From the NCBI RefSeq assembly GCF_003369915.1, contig NC_046673.1:13004001-13068000 (forward strand): 64,000 nt of DNA, written 5' to 3'. The number at the start of each line of letters is the position of its first letter. The stretch's first letter is position 1. Shown here one piece after another: positions 8,655-18,772 of the stretch. The notes under the pieces were generated by a model. That model was not told the origin of the DNA. It did not search any database and saw only the letters and a program-made list of their open reading frames with translations. This DNA comes from Drosophila miranda (lineage: Eukaryota; Arthropoda; Insecta; Diptera; Drosophilidae). The position numbers and the translations under genes are program-made.

Positions 8655-9715
8655 GGCCTGGAATCGAGGAATCAAAGACTCAAGGTTTGAATGGGGTTAC
8701 TTTCTTTATTATGTACGAAATTCGTTTTGGTCTATAATCAATACATCAGATCTTCGGCATATCTCTCCCTCCGTCTGCTAGCCTTGATCCTGGCCAGCCT
8801 TTGTCCTCTCTTTCTTTGGATGAATGAGTTTCTATATGAGTTCCGCTTATAACTGAAGCTGATGTTCAGATTACCCAAAAGCGTTTTCAATCACATGCAG
8901 GCAGGCGGACAGTGCGGGGTGTGCTTCAGAGCTCTCATTCGGATGGATCTGCCCTCAAGCCCGTTCGTCGCCCGCTTCTAATCCTCGTTCATATCCTCCA
9001 TCGTTTACCTCTACTACTCGCATTATATCATATTCAAAGTTTACAGAAGTTTTTTGTCTATATAAAAGATAAATCTCGTTGTAAAATATAGGAAAAATAG
9101 AATTAATTTTATAAAATATATTCCAAACATATTCAACAATCGTTTAAGTTTTTATCCATTCAGATACTATTTGTGACTTGCAATTTTGTTTGTCATTTTT
9201 TTGGATTTGATTTTTTCTCAAAACATTATTTGAATCATTTTTTAATGGTTTTTATTTTAATTAAACTAGCAAAAATATTATTTTCTCTTGTTTTCCAAAA
9301 ACTCATTAAATGAATTAATGTGTGTATTTATTTTCTTAACTTAATTGTTTTGAATTTTACTTTGTGGTTTTCCACCATATATACAATTTTGATGCATAGT
9401 ACAGTGCGTTTCACGGCGTTAGGAGGCATGAATGGACATGCACTCCAACCAAAAACAAAACCAAATATCTATCCAGGAATCACAGCCACTGGTCGCATGG
9501 CCATGAAACGCACTGTACTACAACTGGACTAGCATTACTTCCACCTCCACTACTTCCTTTAGCTAATACTTGTTGAGAAAAATGTTTGTAAAGATTAAAT
9601 AAATGCGTCAAATATTACAAATTAAATGAAATTCTTATTAAAACTAACACAAAGAACAAAAGTGAGAGTAACATAAGCTCTGCTCTGCACTCTGTCTGAA
9701 GAGAGGATACGAGAA
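8655..9715. other. AT-rich intergenic DNA
   Basis: Strongly AT-rich between two convergent genes. It holds the short inverted-repeat element at 9402-9515 and presumably both 3' UTRs. I found no other gene. Confidence 0.5.
9402..9515. mobile_element. Short inverted-repeat element (MITE), Tc1/mariner-type ends
   Basis: A 114-bp element begins CAGTGCGTTTC and ends GAAACGCACTG, an 11-base perfect terminal inverted repeat. It is flanked on each side by TA (9400-9401 and 9516-9517). TA target duplication with CAGT-type ends is characteristic of Tc1/mariner transposons. It is too short to code for a transposase, so it is non-autonomous. The same terminal sequence, also preceded by TA, starts at 63965. 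Confidence 0.75.
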
Positions 9716-11182
9716 TTAGTTTGAGGAAGAGGCGACGCTCAGGTTCGGCTGCAACTCTGCCAAGCGCTGGCGGCCAGACTCCTTCTTGGCCGCATTCAGG
9801 CGCGACTCTAGCAGCCAATTAAGCAGACGCTGGCGGTTGGACTCTCCATTGAGCACGCTCGGCAGGGATATGGCACGTCTGATACTTGGGCTGCGCCTTC
9901 GGCCGAACGTTACGCTGCCTGGATTCGACTGTTCGTCATCGCTGTCGCTACTGTATGCGCTTGGAAGCTTCGCACGAGCCACGTAAATGCCGCCCGGCTG
10001 AGCCTCGTCCTCGTATATGAAGTACGTAAGGACGAGATTTTCTTCCATCGCACTGCGGCGCCACTCCATGGGTTGGTACTCGGCGTTGCAGTCGAGGCGC
10101 TGGCGCAGCTCCATGAACATTTTGGGAGAGATTTCAAACTGGGAGACATCCTGGTGGGCCTGCCAGCGCTGCAGGATATCCGGCGGCTCCTCCTGGCAGT
10201 CTTCGTAGATGCCGTAACTGAGCTTGATGGCATAGTAGCCGCGCAGCACGGGCGCCTTCCCATTGATGCGCCGCAGCACTCTCAGCTGCGGCTCCACCAC
10301 TCGGATGAGCATATACTGCTTTTGCTGCGACGTGGGAGAGGCGTACAGAACGGCGCGGCTGCCCGTGAGGTTTATTGATGGCAACACATGGGGCCACAGG
10401 CTGTTGAGCAGGCGCAACACCAGCTCCGTCATGGTGGAAAACTGGAAGAAGTGACGGATGGCCGGCGGCAGTCCGTCTGATTTCTGAGCTGACGGCAGCC
10501 AGCGAACGGTATCGGCCCACAGTCTGGCCGCTTCTCCATTGAAGATGGCCATGCCCAGGAAACGCATGCAGCGCTGGCAATGCAAGTGCTCGCCACGTCT
10601 CACAATTTTGGCCAGATTGACCATCCGTATGATCACGTTGTTGAGGCCGTAGAAGAGGTCTTTCTCGCCCGGCAACAGGCTGTGTGGCCTGTCCTGTCCA
10701 TGTCCATGTCCATGGTCGTGGCCGTGGCCGTGGCAAAAGAACTCATTCGGATCCACAATGCAATTGGGAAACTCACGAAGGCGCGTGTAGATGCGCCGCG
10801 GGGCGACCTCTGCCTGGCAGCCAACGCATTGGATCGCCAGGGATTCATTCTCGCAGCAGCTAAGGAGCAGCGGCTGCATGGGCACCCTTACCGTGCGTTT
10901 GTCGAGGACAGCGACGGCTATTCTGTTGAAACTAAAGCGAAAGCTCATGTTTTTGCCGCTCAAGAGGAAGCCGGACAGGCTGCTGAGGTCCATGTCGAAC
11001 TCGTTTACCCGCATGATCTCGGTGTCTATGGATTTCCCTGTTCCACGGTCGGCATCATCAATGTAGATTCGCTGCTCCAGGATGATGACGCGCATGTTGC
11101 TGGCGTCATTGCGATGGAGCTGGATATACACTTGGCCGCAGTTTAGGTAGGGACGAATCTCGATGAGTACGCCCGCTAACAT
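9716..11182 (-). CDS. UBE3D-like (HECT_2 family) protein
   Basis: A single 488-codon exon. Its features resemble UBE3D, which binds E2 ubiquitin-conjugating enzymes: paired cysteines (CCENESLAIQCVGC about 110-123, HCQRCMRFLG later), a conserved-looking FPNCIVDPNEFFCH followed by a (GH)n/DH run, and a C-terminal region with strand-rich hydrophobic blocks. The histidine-rich insert GHGHDHGHGHGQ is a simple-repeat expansion next to the FFCH motif and may bind metal. The C-terminal 70 residues are Ser/Arg-rich and probably disordered. It is divergent from the cytochrome b5 gene across a 617-bp spacer built from an inverted pair of repeats. Function is by family resemblance only. Confidence 0.8.
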   Translation of the reverse strand: MLAGVLIEIRPYLNCGQVYIQLHRNDASNMRVIILEQRIYIDDADRGTGKSIDTEIMRVNEFDMDLSSLSGFLLSGKNMSFRFSFNRIAVAVLDKRTVRVPMQPLLLSCCENESLAIQCVGCQAEVAPRRIYTRLREFPNCIVDPNEFFCHGHGHDHGHGHGQDRPHSLLPGEKDLFYGLNNVIIRMVNLAKIVRRGEHLHCQRCMRFLGMAIFNGEAARLWADTVRWLPSAQKSDGLPPAIRHFFQFSTMTELVLRLLNSLWPHVLPSINLTGSRAVLYASPTSQQKQYMLIRVVEPQLRVLRRINGKAPVLRGYYAIKLSYGIYEDCQEEPPDILQRWQAHQDVSQFEISPKMFMELRQRLDCNAEYQPMEWRRSAMEENLVLTYFIYEDEAQPGGIYVARAKLPSAYSSDSDDEQSNPGSVTFGRRRSPSIRRAISLPSVLNGESNRQRLLNWLLESRLNAAKKESGRQRLAELQPNLSVASSSN

Positions 11183-11261
11183 TTCGATCCTGTTTATTTG
11201 TTATATTATATTTGGACGTCTTGGCGGTAAGGTAAAAAAAAGGAACGATTTCCGCGAAATA

Positions 11262-11345
11262 TTGGCTAAACCGACCCTAAGAAATATACCAAAATATACC
11301 GTCTCATTTTAAAAATATACCGTAATCATACCGACTAATTCAACT
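11262..11345 (-). repeat. Promoter-type dispersed repeat module, minus orientation
   Basis: On the minus strand this reads CGGTATATTTTTAAAATGAG..., then a GGTATATTT block, then AGGGTCGG. It is nearly identical to modules at 11627-11712 and 26399-26478. It sits just upstream of the UBE3D-like start codon and reads toward it. With the copy at 11627 it forms an inverted pair around about 280 bases. Confidence 0.7.
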
Positions 11346-11384
11346 GACTAATGTCAGGTGGCGCTGCTGATAATTAAATCAATA

Positions 11385-11730
11385 TGTCTTTAATATGTAG
11401 CAAATGTGTAGTTGGCGTGTAGTTAGCATGTACAAAATGTATTTAGTGGAAATTTTTGTTGACCTTTTTTTGTCTAAAATCCAATATAAATGAGTTGTTA
11501 AAATTAGCCAGTCTTATAAGAAAGGAACCTTTAACCGGTTGACAACAATGAGTCTTATTCCATACCCAATGAAAGCAAGAAAACAAGTCAAAATCGAGGA
11601 ATTTGTAAAATATAACTTGAATTCGTCAGTATATTTACGGTATATTTTTAAAATGGGACGGTATATTTTGGTATACTTCTGAGGGTCGGACTGTATATTT
11701 TAACGATAAGTCCGCGGTGACACTGCTCAG
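11385..11730 (+). repeat. Dispersed repeat ending in a promoter module, copy A
   Basis: The sequence shares a series of blocks, in order, with 25945-26480: TAGCATGTA, a TTGTTGACC/TTGCTGACC block, GTTAAAATTAGCC, GAGGAAT(T/A)TGTAAAATA, GAATTCGTCAGTATATTTAC, CGGTATATTTTTAAAAT and CTGAGGGTC. The right end merges into AACGATAAGTCCGCGGTGACACTG, which combines a degenerate DRE with a Motif 1-like box just before the cytochrome b5 start. I read it as an old interspersed repeat whose right end serves as promoter for that gene. Confidence 0.65.
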
Positions 11731-11799
11731 CTGTTCGCCCTTCCATTCGAAACTAAAAAGTCAACAGGTTCGCTGTGCAAATCAAATAAGTGGAAAAAC

Positions 11800-13487
11800 A
11801 TGGCAAAAGAGATTTCATTGGCTACAGTCAAGAAGCACAACAAGGCAGAAGATCTCTGGATTGTTATCGAAAATAAAGTCTATGACGTCACCAAGTTTCG
11901 GCTCGAGGTAAACCCGGAGATTGTGTTGCTGCTGCATGATTGGAGTAAAGCTGATTGATTCCTATTTATGTATTTGGCAGCATCCCGGTGGTGAGGACTC
12001 GCTCGTAGATGTGGCTGGTCGTGATGGGACCAAGGAGTTCATCGACGTGGGCCACAGCCTAGAGGCCAGGTCTGCAGGCTTTCAAATTGAACGACTTTCA
12101 AGCGATTTCCTCCCATTAATTCGTTGTCTGTTCCTTATTTTTCCTTTTAGGGAGATTATGAAGAAGTTTTATATTGGCGATTTGGCGGCCGCTGATATCA
12201 AAAAGAACAGCCCAATTAGGTGAGCGACAGGCTTTAATTTAACAAGGATAACCAAAAGAATGCCTGCTATCTCATGTGCAGAAAACCCTAATTCTATAAA
12301 GGATCAAGTACCGCATTCCCGATTCCAATAGAATTATGGTCATCATCTTTCCCCTATCATCGCTATTCTCCTTGCATGACTCAGTCCACTACCGAATGCC
12401 ATGTCTTTGACATATAATCAATAGTCTATTACGCATATCCCCTAACCAAATTTTTGTGTAACGCATTCTTTGGCCTCCATCAGCGAAATTTTTCAGGCAT
12501 GAAATTATACTGACTGACAGCACTTTCTTTCTTACGAATTTTTCTTATTACGTACGTTTGTGTAGCCCATCCTTTGGTATAGTCCAGACTGATACCAATC
12601 CTTCTTGCCACATATGTAACATATACGAAAGGACGCTTTAGGACTTGGGAAACGTTACTATAACTTAAGTGGCATATTTGAAACTGATATTTGAATTATA
12701 ATCGTTTTTTATTTGTGTATTCTATACTACCTACCCCTATACTACCTATATATTAGATTTTGACCTGAAATGCACTTGTAAAGTAGTTGGTTTTACAATT
12801 ATCACACATTTGATAACAAATCGCTTACCTCTTTCCCAAAGCTTTAAGTCATTCTCAAGCTCCAAAGTCAAGTTCTACAAATGCTAACAAGCTATACCAT
12901 ATTAAAGAGGTACCTGTAAGTTTTGTATATATGTGGCACTAAATTATAGCACGAAAAACCACTCGAAAAATGTATGCTCATGGTTCACTAACACACAACC
13001 ACTTGGATGTTATGGGATTTCGCACCGTTTTTCCGACATGTTTCTGCCTTGAGGGGGATACTAACCACTATGCTATCGAGGACCGAAATGTTTCTATTTT
13101 CTTTTGCCTTTTTCTTCTGTTTCTTTTGTTTCTTGGTTTCTCTATCCTTACTACCACCACAACCACAGCACTAGTGCCACGCCCACAGAAACTGGTGAAG
13201 CCAGCATCAGTAATGCTCCTCCTACCGCGCCCAAGCAATGTTGCATCCTGCATTAACCACCCTACCAAAAGCCTAACCCACTTAAAGTGCATTTTAGTTT
13301 CACAATAGCTAAATGCATATACATACATACCATATTTGAAAGAATGCTCTCTAATTAATTTTGTAAAACATATTTTCTATTTGCCGACTCAAGCAGATGC
13401 GCTCATGTGGGACTGGCCCTGGGTGCTGTTTTTCTGGGCTTTGCTCTGATTTATGTGATTAAGCGGGGAGGAGGACCCAAGCAGTAA
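11800..13487 (+). CDS. Cytochrome b5, tail-anchored (CG3566-like)
   Basis: Exons 11800-11907, 11981-12069, 12151-12219 and 13397-13487 give 118 residues. The heme-binding domain shows VYDVTKF, HPGG with axial His37, and VGHS with axial His61, followed by MKKFYIGDL. The last exon adds one hydrophobic segment (about 93-111, VGLALGAVFLGFALIYVI) and a short basic tail, the usual ER or mitochondrial outer-membrane anchor. Cytochrome b5 hands electrons to desaturases, elongases and P450s. Intron 3 (12220-13396) is long and holds a plausible alternative last exon at 13169-13256 that would replace the membrane anchor. Promoter in dispersed repeat copy A. Confidence 0.93.
12220..13396. other. Intron 3 of the cytochrome b5 gene
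   Basis: AT-rich intron of 1,177 bases with a GTGAGC donor. Apart from the candidate exon at 13169-13256, a short open stretch near 12850-12915 precedes a GTAAGT and could be another rare exon. Nothing else is recognisable. Confidence 0.5.
13169..13256 (+). CDS. Candidate alternative 3' exon of the cytochrome b5 gene
   Basis: A long pyrimidine tract (about 13095-13155) leads into an acceptor, CCACAACCACAG. From 13169 the sequence continues the exon 3 frame (AG|C gives Ser) for 28 codons and stops at 13254-13256. The encoded tail is hydrophilic, Ser/Thr/Pro/Ala-rich, and ends KQCCILH. This would give a heme domain without the transmembrane anchor; the paired cysteines could be lipid-modified. 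Splicing to this exon is inferred from the frame and acceptor only. Confidence 0.4.
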
Positions 13488-14262
13488 CCATCGGTACTGT
13501 CTGATATTTCTTCCGCTTCTTCCTTCATTCCGCCGCAATTGGAACGATAGTGGAATTTTTATGCCCGCATTTTGGATATTGTACAATAATGATATTATTT
13601 ATTTGCCGTTTGCAAATAACCCACAAAGTACCCGAGAATTAATAGAAATCTGTGAAGTCATCGCATTTGAGAGTCCATAAGACTGCGATTCGGCACATTC
13701 TATCTACCTTTCTATCTATCCATCTATATCTATAGTCAAAGTTCTATCTGTAGCACGCATTTGTTCAATGTTTAATTCAATAAATCATGCCTTGTATACA
13801 AAGGCTGGGCACACACACTCTTCTGCTCTTCTTTTGATTGTGCTTTAGATCAGAGGTGGACACGTCATTGGTGCCAACTGCTACCGAGAGAATGCAAAAA
13901 CACTAAACTACTCAGTCAGTATATAAGAAACATCCTGCTTTATGCATCTTATACAATATATTTCAGCACTCTGTCTATTCTTCTCTTTGATTTCACACCG
14001 CATATCTCTCTATCTCTTCCCACTAACGAAATACCATCCGGCCGTTACACCTCGCCTTTTCCGGACTGAGACCATTCGCGTGTCAGGGGTCAGCCCCTGG
14101 ATGCCACAGATTTTCACTAATACCTTATACCTCTCTCATCACGGGACACTGGAAGAGTGGCACTCACGCATTTAGACTGTCAATCCCTCCCTCCTGTTGG
14201 GTAGCAGAAGAGCAGGCATTTGCTTCGCGCTACGGCGAATGGAAGAACCCTTTGAATGTGGC
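13488..14262. other. 3' UTR and spacer after cytochrome b5
   Basis: The first 300 bases are the probable 3' UTR. The remainder is pyrimidine-rich DNA without a supportable gene. Confidence 0.4.
13779..13784 (+). terminator. Cytochrome b5 polyadenylation signal
   Basis: AATAAA about 290 bases after the stop codon at 13487. Confidence 0.5.
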
Positions 14263-14263
14263 T

Positions 14264-14645
14264 TCAGACAGATTTCTGTCCTTCACAATTGATTTTGCTG
14301 ATGGCTGTATCATAGAAATGTGGGTGCGCTTCCTTGGAGTAGATACCGACTCTTGACGGACGAGTCAGAGTGAGGTGAGAAAATTTAGAATGTACACGTA
14401 TATGGGGGTCGCCAGTTTGGATGATCGGCAATGTTGTAACAGATGGTGAACCATCGTCAAGGAGGACGTGCACTCTGGCATGGGGGTGCTCATAGATGTG
14501 GGCCTCCTCTGGCGCTGCCTGAATGGGAGAGAGCGCATTCCTTTCCAGTTACGGAAACCCAGCACCCGAGAAGGATCGGAGAAGTTAAATTGCTCCAGCA
14601 CGAGAGCAGATATGATCTGCGTATGCATCCAACAGATAAGTTCTA
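14264..14645 (-). CDS. Candidate small spliced gene or remnant, unrecognised
   Basis: On the minus strand a frame of about 80 codons follows an acceptor-like CTCTCTCCCATTCAG (near 14515-14530) and runs to a stop at 14264-14266. It includes ARVHVLLDDGSPSVTTLPII and SRVGIYSKEAHPHFYDTAIS. A short upstream open stretch (MHTQIISALVLEQFNFSDPS) could join through an intron of about 50 nt. The composition is not low-complexity, but I recognise no family and see no polyadenylation signal close by. It may be a decayed gene. Confidence 0.25.
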
Positions 14646-14799
14646 CATACATACATATATGTATGTATATTTGACTCAAAATAAACAATAGTTTTTATAG
14701 ATTTTGTATCAATCTGTACGCAGCTACATTTCAGGGTCTGGTGGTACAAGTTTTGATACAATATTAACAATAAATTTGCACAACAGAAGCGAGATTTTT

Positions 14800-16984
14800 C
14801 TAATAAATTTTAGCTTGAATGATTATCAATTTCTTGCGCCTCTTGGACAAGCGCTGAAGAGTGGCATGTGGTATGATCAGGACGGAGGGGCTGGCAAAGA
14901 GAGCGCCAATCTTAAGGCTGGCTCGAAGGTCGTAGGTGCTGCCGGTGGCCACCATCGTGGTGTCCGCTCGGTTTTGGGCACGAACAGCAAGTGTGCCACA
15001 GACGCGCCCACCAGTGGGCTGTAAGGTGGACAGCCACAGGAGCAGCATATCGTGCGAGTCATCCTCTTTCTGATACTGTGGCAAAGTGCTGCTTGTGCTG
15101 CGTTCCACAAAGAGATCACGGTGCCGGGTACGAACCGACATGAACAGAACGGGAAGCAGATCCAGCGGCTCGTCGACCATAGAACTGATAGTCTTTCCCT
15201 GCAGAAGGAACATCCGGTGGCACTTGGTCTTGTTGAGACGCGTCTCGTTCGGGTTCAAGAAGAAGGTCTTGGTCTGCCGCAAGGCCATCCCATCAACGGT
15301 CACCGTGAGATGATCGTTTCGCAAATGGGTAACAAGGGACGAGACGAAGCACAGTCTCGGGCAATCCCCTTCGGGGCACTGTAAGGGATCACGGCGCATC
15401 TTCAGCTTTTTGGACCCGCCCTTCTCCACCAAGTCGGCGTTCGTCTTCGGCTCTTCCTCCAGGGTCTCGTTCTCCAGGACGTCTACTGTGCTGAACTGGG
15501 ACTGGGCTGGCCAAGACAGCGTTGTGTTTTCGCCACGAGGTGCAACCGGGAAGATCCGCTGGTAGTTGCAACGCTGCACGATGGACCCAAGCTTCTCAGG
15601 TGTCGTCTCCGGCTGCACGGTGTCCTCCAAATTGGGGCTTTCTCGCTGAAGATTTGGGGATTCTCGCGAATCGTTGCTGAAACCACTCTTCTCCTTGAGG
15701 ACATCCAGCAGTTGCTCCCCGAGCAGGGGTTCACCTTTTTCCACCTCCCCGCTCTTCCGAATAAGACGATCTAGGTCAGCATCTTTATCCACCTCTCCTC
15801 CGTTCAGCCGTTCAGCCTGGACAGGGGTGGGTAGAGCTCCGCCGCACTGACGCTGAGGGCACTTCTTAAGGGACCATGCCAATCGATTCCGCTTCTCCAG
15901 ATGCTGCATGCGACGTTGAATGCTGGTCAAATTTTCCATTACCTTGCGCTTCGCCTCGATTGTACGCTGCAGATGCTCCAGGGAGTTCTGAGAGCTGGGA
16001 GAGCCACTAGACTTCGCCTCTGGTTTCTCGCCGCTGGTTGAGATGTCAGCAAGGCCATGTCCGCTTCCATCTCCCTGCTGAAGCGACCGGGCGATGCTGG
16101 ACTCCTCATTGGACGGTTGCACCTTCCGATAACGTGCGATCTGCTGCATATGCATATCCTCCCTAGGATATATGGGTATCCTTTCAAGGTCGGACTGTTG
16201 CTGATGCTGATGCTGCGTGGTGGAAGTCGTAGTCTTAGAGCTGCTCAGGTTTCCGAGATCTTTGAAATGACAGCAGGAATCTGCCGGCACCTTGGAGGCC
16301 ATAGACTTGGTGCGCCTCTTACTGCGCCTCCGATGGCGAGTTCCCGCACGCCGCTCGCTCGACGATCGTGGGGTCGGATAATGGCGCTGCTGTATGCTGG
16401 CATATCGTGGGGTCAGTGGCGCTGCCTTGCGCTGCTGCTTCTTGCTTTGTGTTGGTGTGGTCCGACTTGCAGGATTCTCTCCCAGATCCTGGTGCTGCTG
16501 CTCCTGGCTCTGTAGTGGTGCGGTCAGAGGAGTTTTCTCCTCCTGGGTTGGTGGGGTCGGAGGAGGCTTCTTTCGCAGGTAATGGCGCTCCTGCAGTGCT
16601 GGCACCTTGGGTGGCGGATGCGGATTATTAGCCAGCAAACCAGAACGAGAAGAAGTAACCCCCACGGGCTGCACAACACCCTGCAATACCCAATCGGGCT
16701 GCGGATGAAGGCACAAATGGAATGGAATAGGCATAAGTTGGAGCTTCTTGGTAGTGGATGGATTGTCTTTGGCTTACAGCATTCTTTCCCGTTTGTTCAT
16801 CATGTGCTTCATCCTCAGTCTCCTCCAAATTGATGAAGAAGGTGAGCTGCTGACATTTGCTGCAATGGTCGGAGGTACCCACCACGGTACGCTCCTCTGG
16901 TCTGGTGCTAGGTCGACGGAAATCGTACTGCGGATTGCTGCTAACAGAGCCCTTCGTCTGGCCACATATTGTGCACTCGTACAT
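14800..16984 (-). CDS. Zinc-finger / DUF4729-like protein
   Basis: Coding exons 16778-16984 and 14800-16680, joined across a 97-nt intron, give 695 residues. A further 5' UTR intron (GTAAGT at about 17042 to TAG at about 16986) places the first ATG at 16984. The N-terminus has two CxxC pairs (Cys4/Cys7 and Cys41/Cys44), a likely treble-clef zinc site. The middle is Ser/Pro/Gln-rich and disordered, with KRKVMENL-type coiled stretches. The C-terminal 230 residues begin with a C2H2-like finger (CPEGDCPRLCFVSSLVTHLR...) followed by a conserved-looking globular region. I associate that region with the Drosophila DUF4729 family, from memory and with moderate confidence. Molecular function unknown. 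Confidence 0.75.
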
Positions 16985-17405
16985 TCTACGATTAAACATA
17001 GAGGAAAGGTATCCATCAAATGTGGCATTATTTCGAACTTACGCAATTTGTTGGGATATATATATACATTAAGGTTATACAGGATGTGTTTTCCCCTCCC
17101 TACACTCGAATTTTTTCCAGCACAGAGTCAGTCGTAGCGTAGCCTGAAGTTTTCCTCAAATCGAGGACTTGATTCGTTTTACAAAACTAACTAGATATCT
17201 TCAAAAGGTAGTCCTACACGTATTTAGGATAGGTAGACTGTGTGTTGAGGGAAAGGTAAATCTTTGTGTCCCGTCGTAGACGTTCGATGAGTTCCATTCT
17301 TACGATCTACAGAAACTTCCACTTTGCATCCATTTATTTTGATATTATAAGGCTATAAAGTGCCGGTGAAAGGAGTGCTTGTTCATAGTTTGATCTATGC
17401 GATGA

Positions 17406-17569
17406 CTGATTGGACGATGGGGTTAGACTTTCCAAAACTTTGCCAATTCGTTCTTAAGCCAATCTTCAGTCCGACTGCTAGATATGCCTGATTGGACGAT
17501 GGGATTAGATAATAATTTACTTTCCCAAATCGTTCTTAAGCTAATCTTTAAACCAACTGCTAGAAATGT
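17406..17569. repeat. Imperfect tandem repeat, two 82-bp units
   Basis: Both units start CTGATTGGACGATGGG(G/A)TTAGA and continue through CGTTCTTAAGC(C/T)AATCTT to ACTGCTAGA(T/A)ATG. They diverge by roughly 15-20 per cent, so the duplication is fairly old. Confidence 0.8.
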
Positions 17570-17859
17570 CATTTATCTATGTGGTGTGTCCGTGAAATGA
17601 AGGATATTTTGCTTCAGTGGTCTCGAGTGGGTTTCTTTGTACATATTATTCATATTGTATATATCTTTAGATCTGTTTGTAATGTACCAGTGTACACTCA
17701 AACAGTACTATAGTACTCTATATTTAATAGTGAAGATTTACGGAGGATAGGGATTATAATTCCCTGTACCATATAACTTCTACAACTAACTGCCTTCATC
17801 TACTTCTATTTCTGTCAGAAATCTTTGCACTCCGGAAATGAAAGCACAACCCCCGCTGC

Positions 17860-18034
17860 TAAGCCACACTGGGAGAAAGAGAGAGAGGAAGTGGTTTAGT
17901 TTAAAACCAAGACAACGGAATAGTCTTAATTGTATACCCTTAGTTGATAAGCCATACTGGGAGAGAGCTCTCTCTTTGAGCTCCAGATATAATGCTAAAA
18001 CCCAAGACAAAGCCAATTGAATCGTCTTAACATT
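17860..18034. repeat. Imperfect tandem repeat, two units of about 88 bp
   Basis: Each unit begins TAAGCCA(C/T)ACTGGGAGA and ends with an AA(C)CCAAGACAA block followed by a TCGTCTTAA or TAGTCTTAA block. Confidence 0.65.
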
Positions 18035-18343
18035 ATATTTATTGCATAATCTTTTAGGAGACCGACAACAAAATGGAGAGAAACATTTACTAAATGGCTG
18101 ATTTTATTACAATTTTTCCTGCTGCTCCGTCCCTTCGTCCCATGGCTTGATCATGGGGATTCAAATACTCGTTTGGGAGCCGTTTCTTTGGTGACCAACA
18201 CATCTGCCAGACCACGTATCGCAGGTGAATACAGACTTGAGGATGAATTCAGCAGTTCCTCCAGATGGGAATACCAATTCCCTAAGGTCAATTGTGGTCT
18301 AAGAAAGGCATAGGATACCATCTTATGGTATAAGGGGCGCGAA

Positions 18344-18367
18344 GGGGGGGGGGGGGGGGGGGGGGGG
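18344..18367. repeat. 24-base poly-G tract
   Basis: Uninterrupted run of 24 G on the plus strand, preceded by GGGGCGCGAA and followed by ACTG. It is strongly out of character in AT-rich surroundings. It could form a G-quadruplex if real, or mark a sequencing or assembly problem. Confidence 0.9.
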
Positions 18368-18772
18368 ACTGTAATACCTTAATATCTAATACAAAGTGTA
18401 TGGATTATTCTCAACATTCGGGTTGTATGTATTTTCTGGTCAGAAAAAATTTGCATTTATTTTTGTCCGTCCATCGTCATAAACATCATCTTCGAAATCC
18501 ATTTCATTTCCGGAATCGCACTTAAAGGAATCGCGAAATTTGCATTAATCTTAGTTCATTTCAGATAAACGATTACTGAAGCCCATTAATGTGTCTGTTT
18601 GTTTAAGTTCTACAAATAGTTTAAGAGTTTTGCGGGAACCATGGGGCGACAGTGGAACAGTTCTGTTGGTCCATGTCCCTTCCCATGCCCTTTTGAGTGT
18701 TGACTGCAGAGTGTAGTAGTTGTTGTTGATGTAGTATTGGCATTTAGGAGCCGCCACATAGGATCCCTCCCA

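Larger units (their letters stand above)
17050..18772. other. Repeat-rich spacer between the DUF4729-like gene and Spt6
   Basis: No supportable gene. It contains two imperfect tandem duplications (17406-17569 and 17860-18034), a 24-G tract at 18344-18367 and, toward 18772, the probable 3' UTR of Spt6. The two flanking genes are both on the minus strand. Confidence 0.5.
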
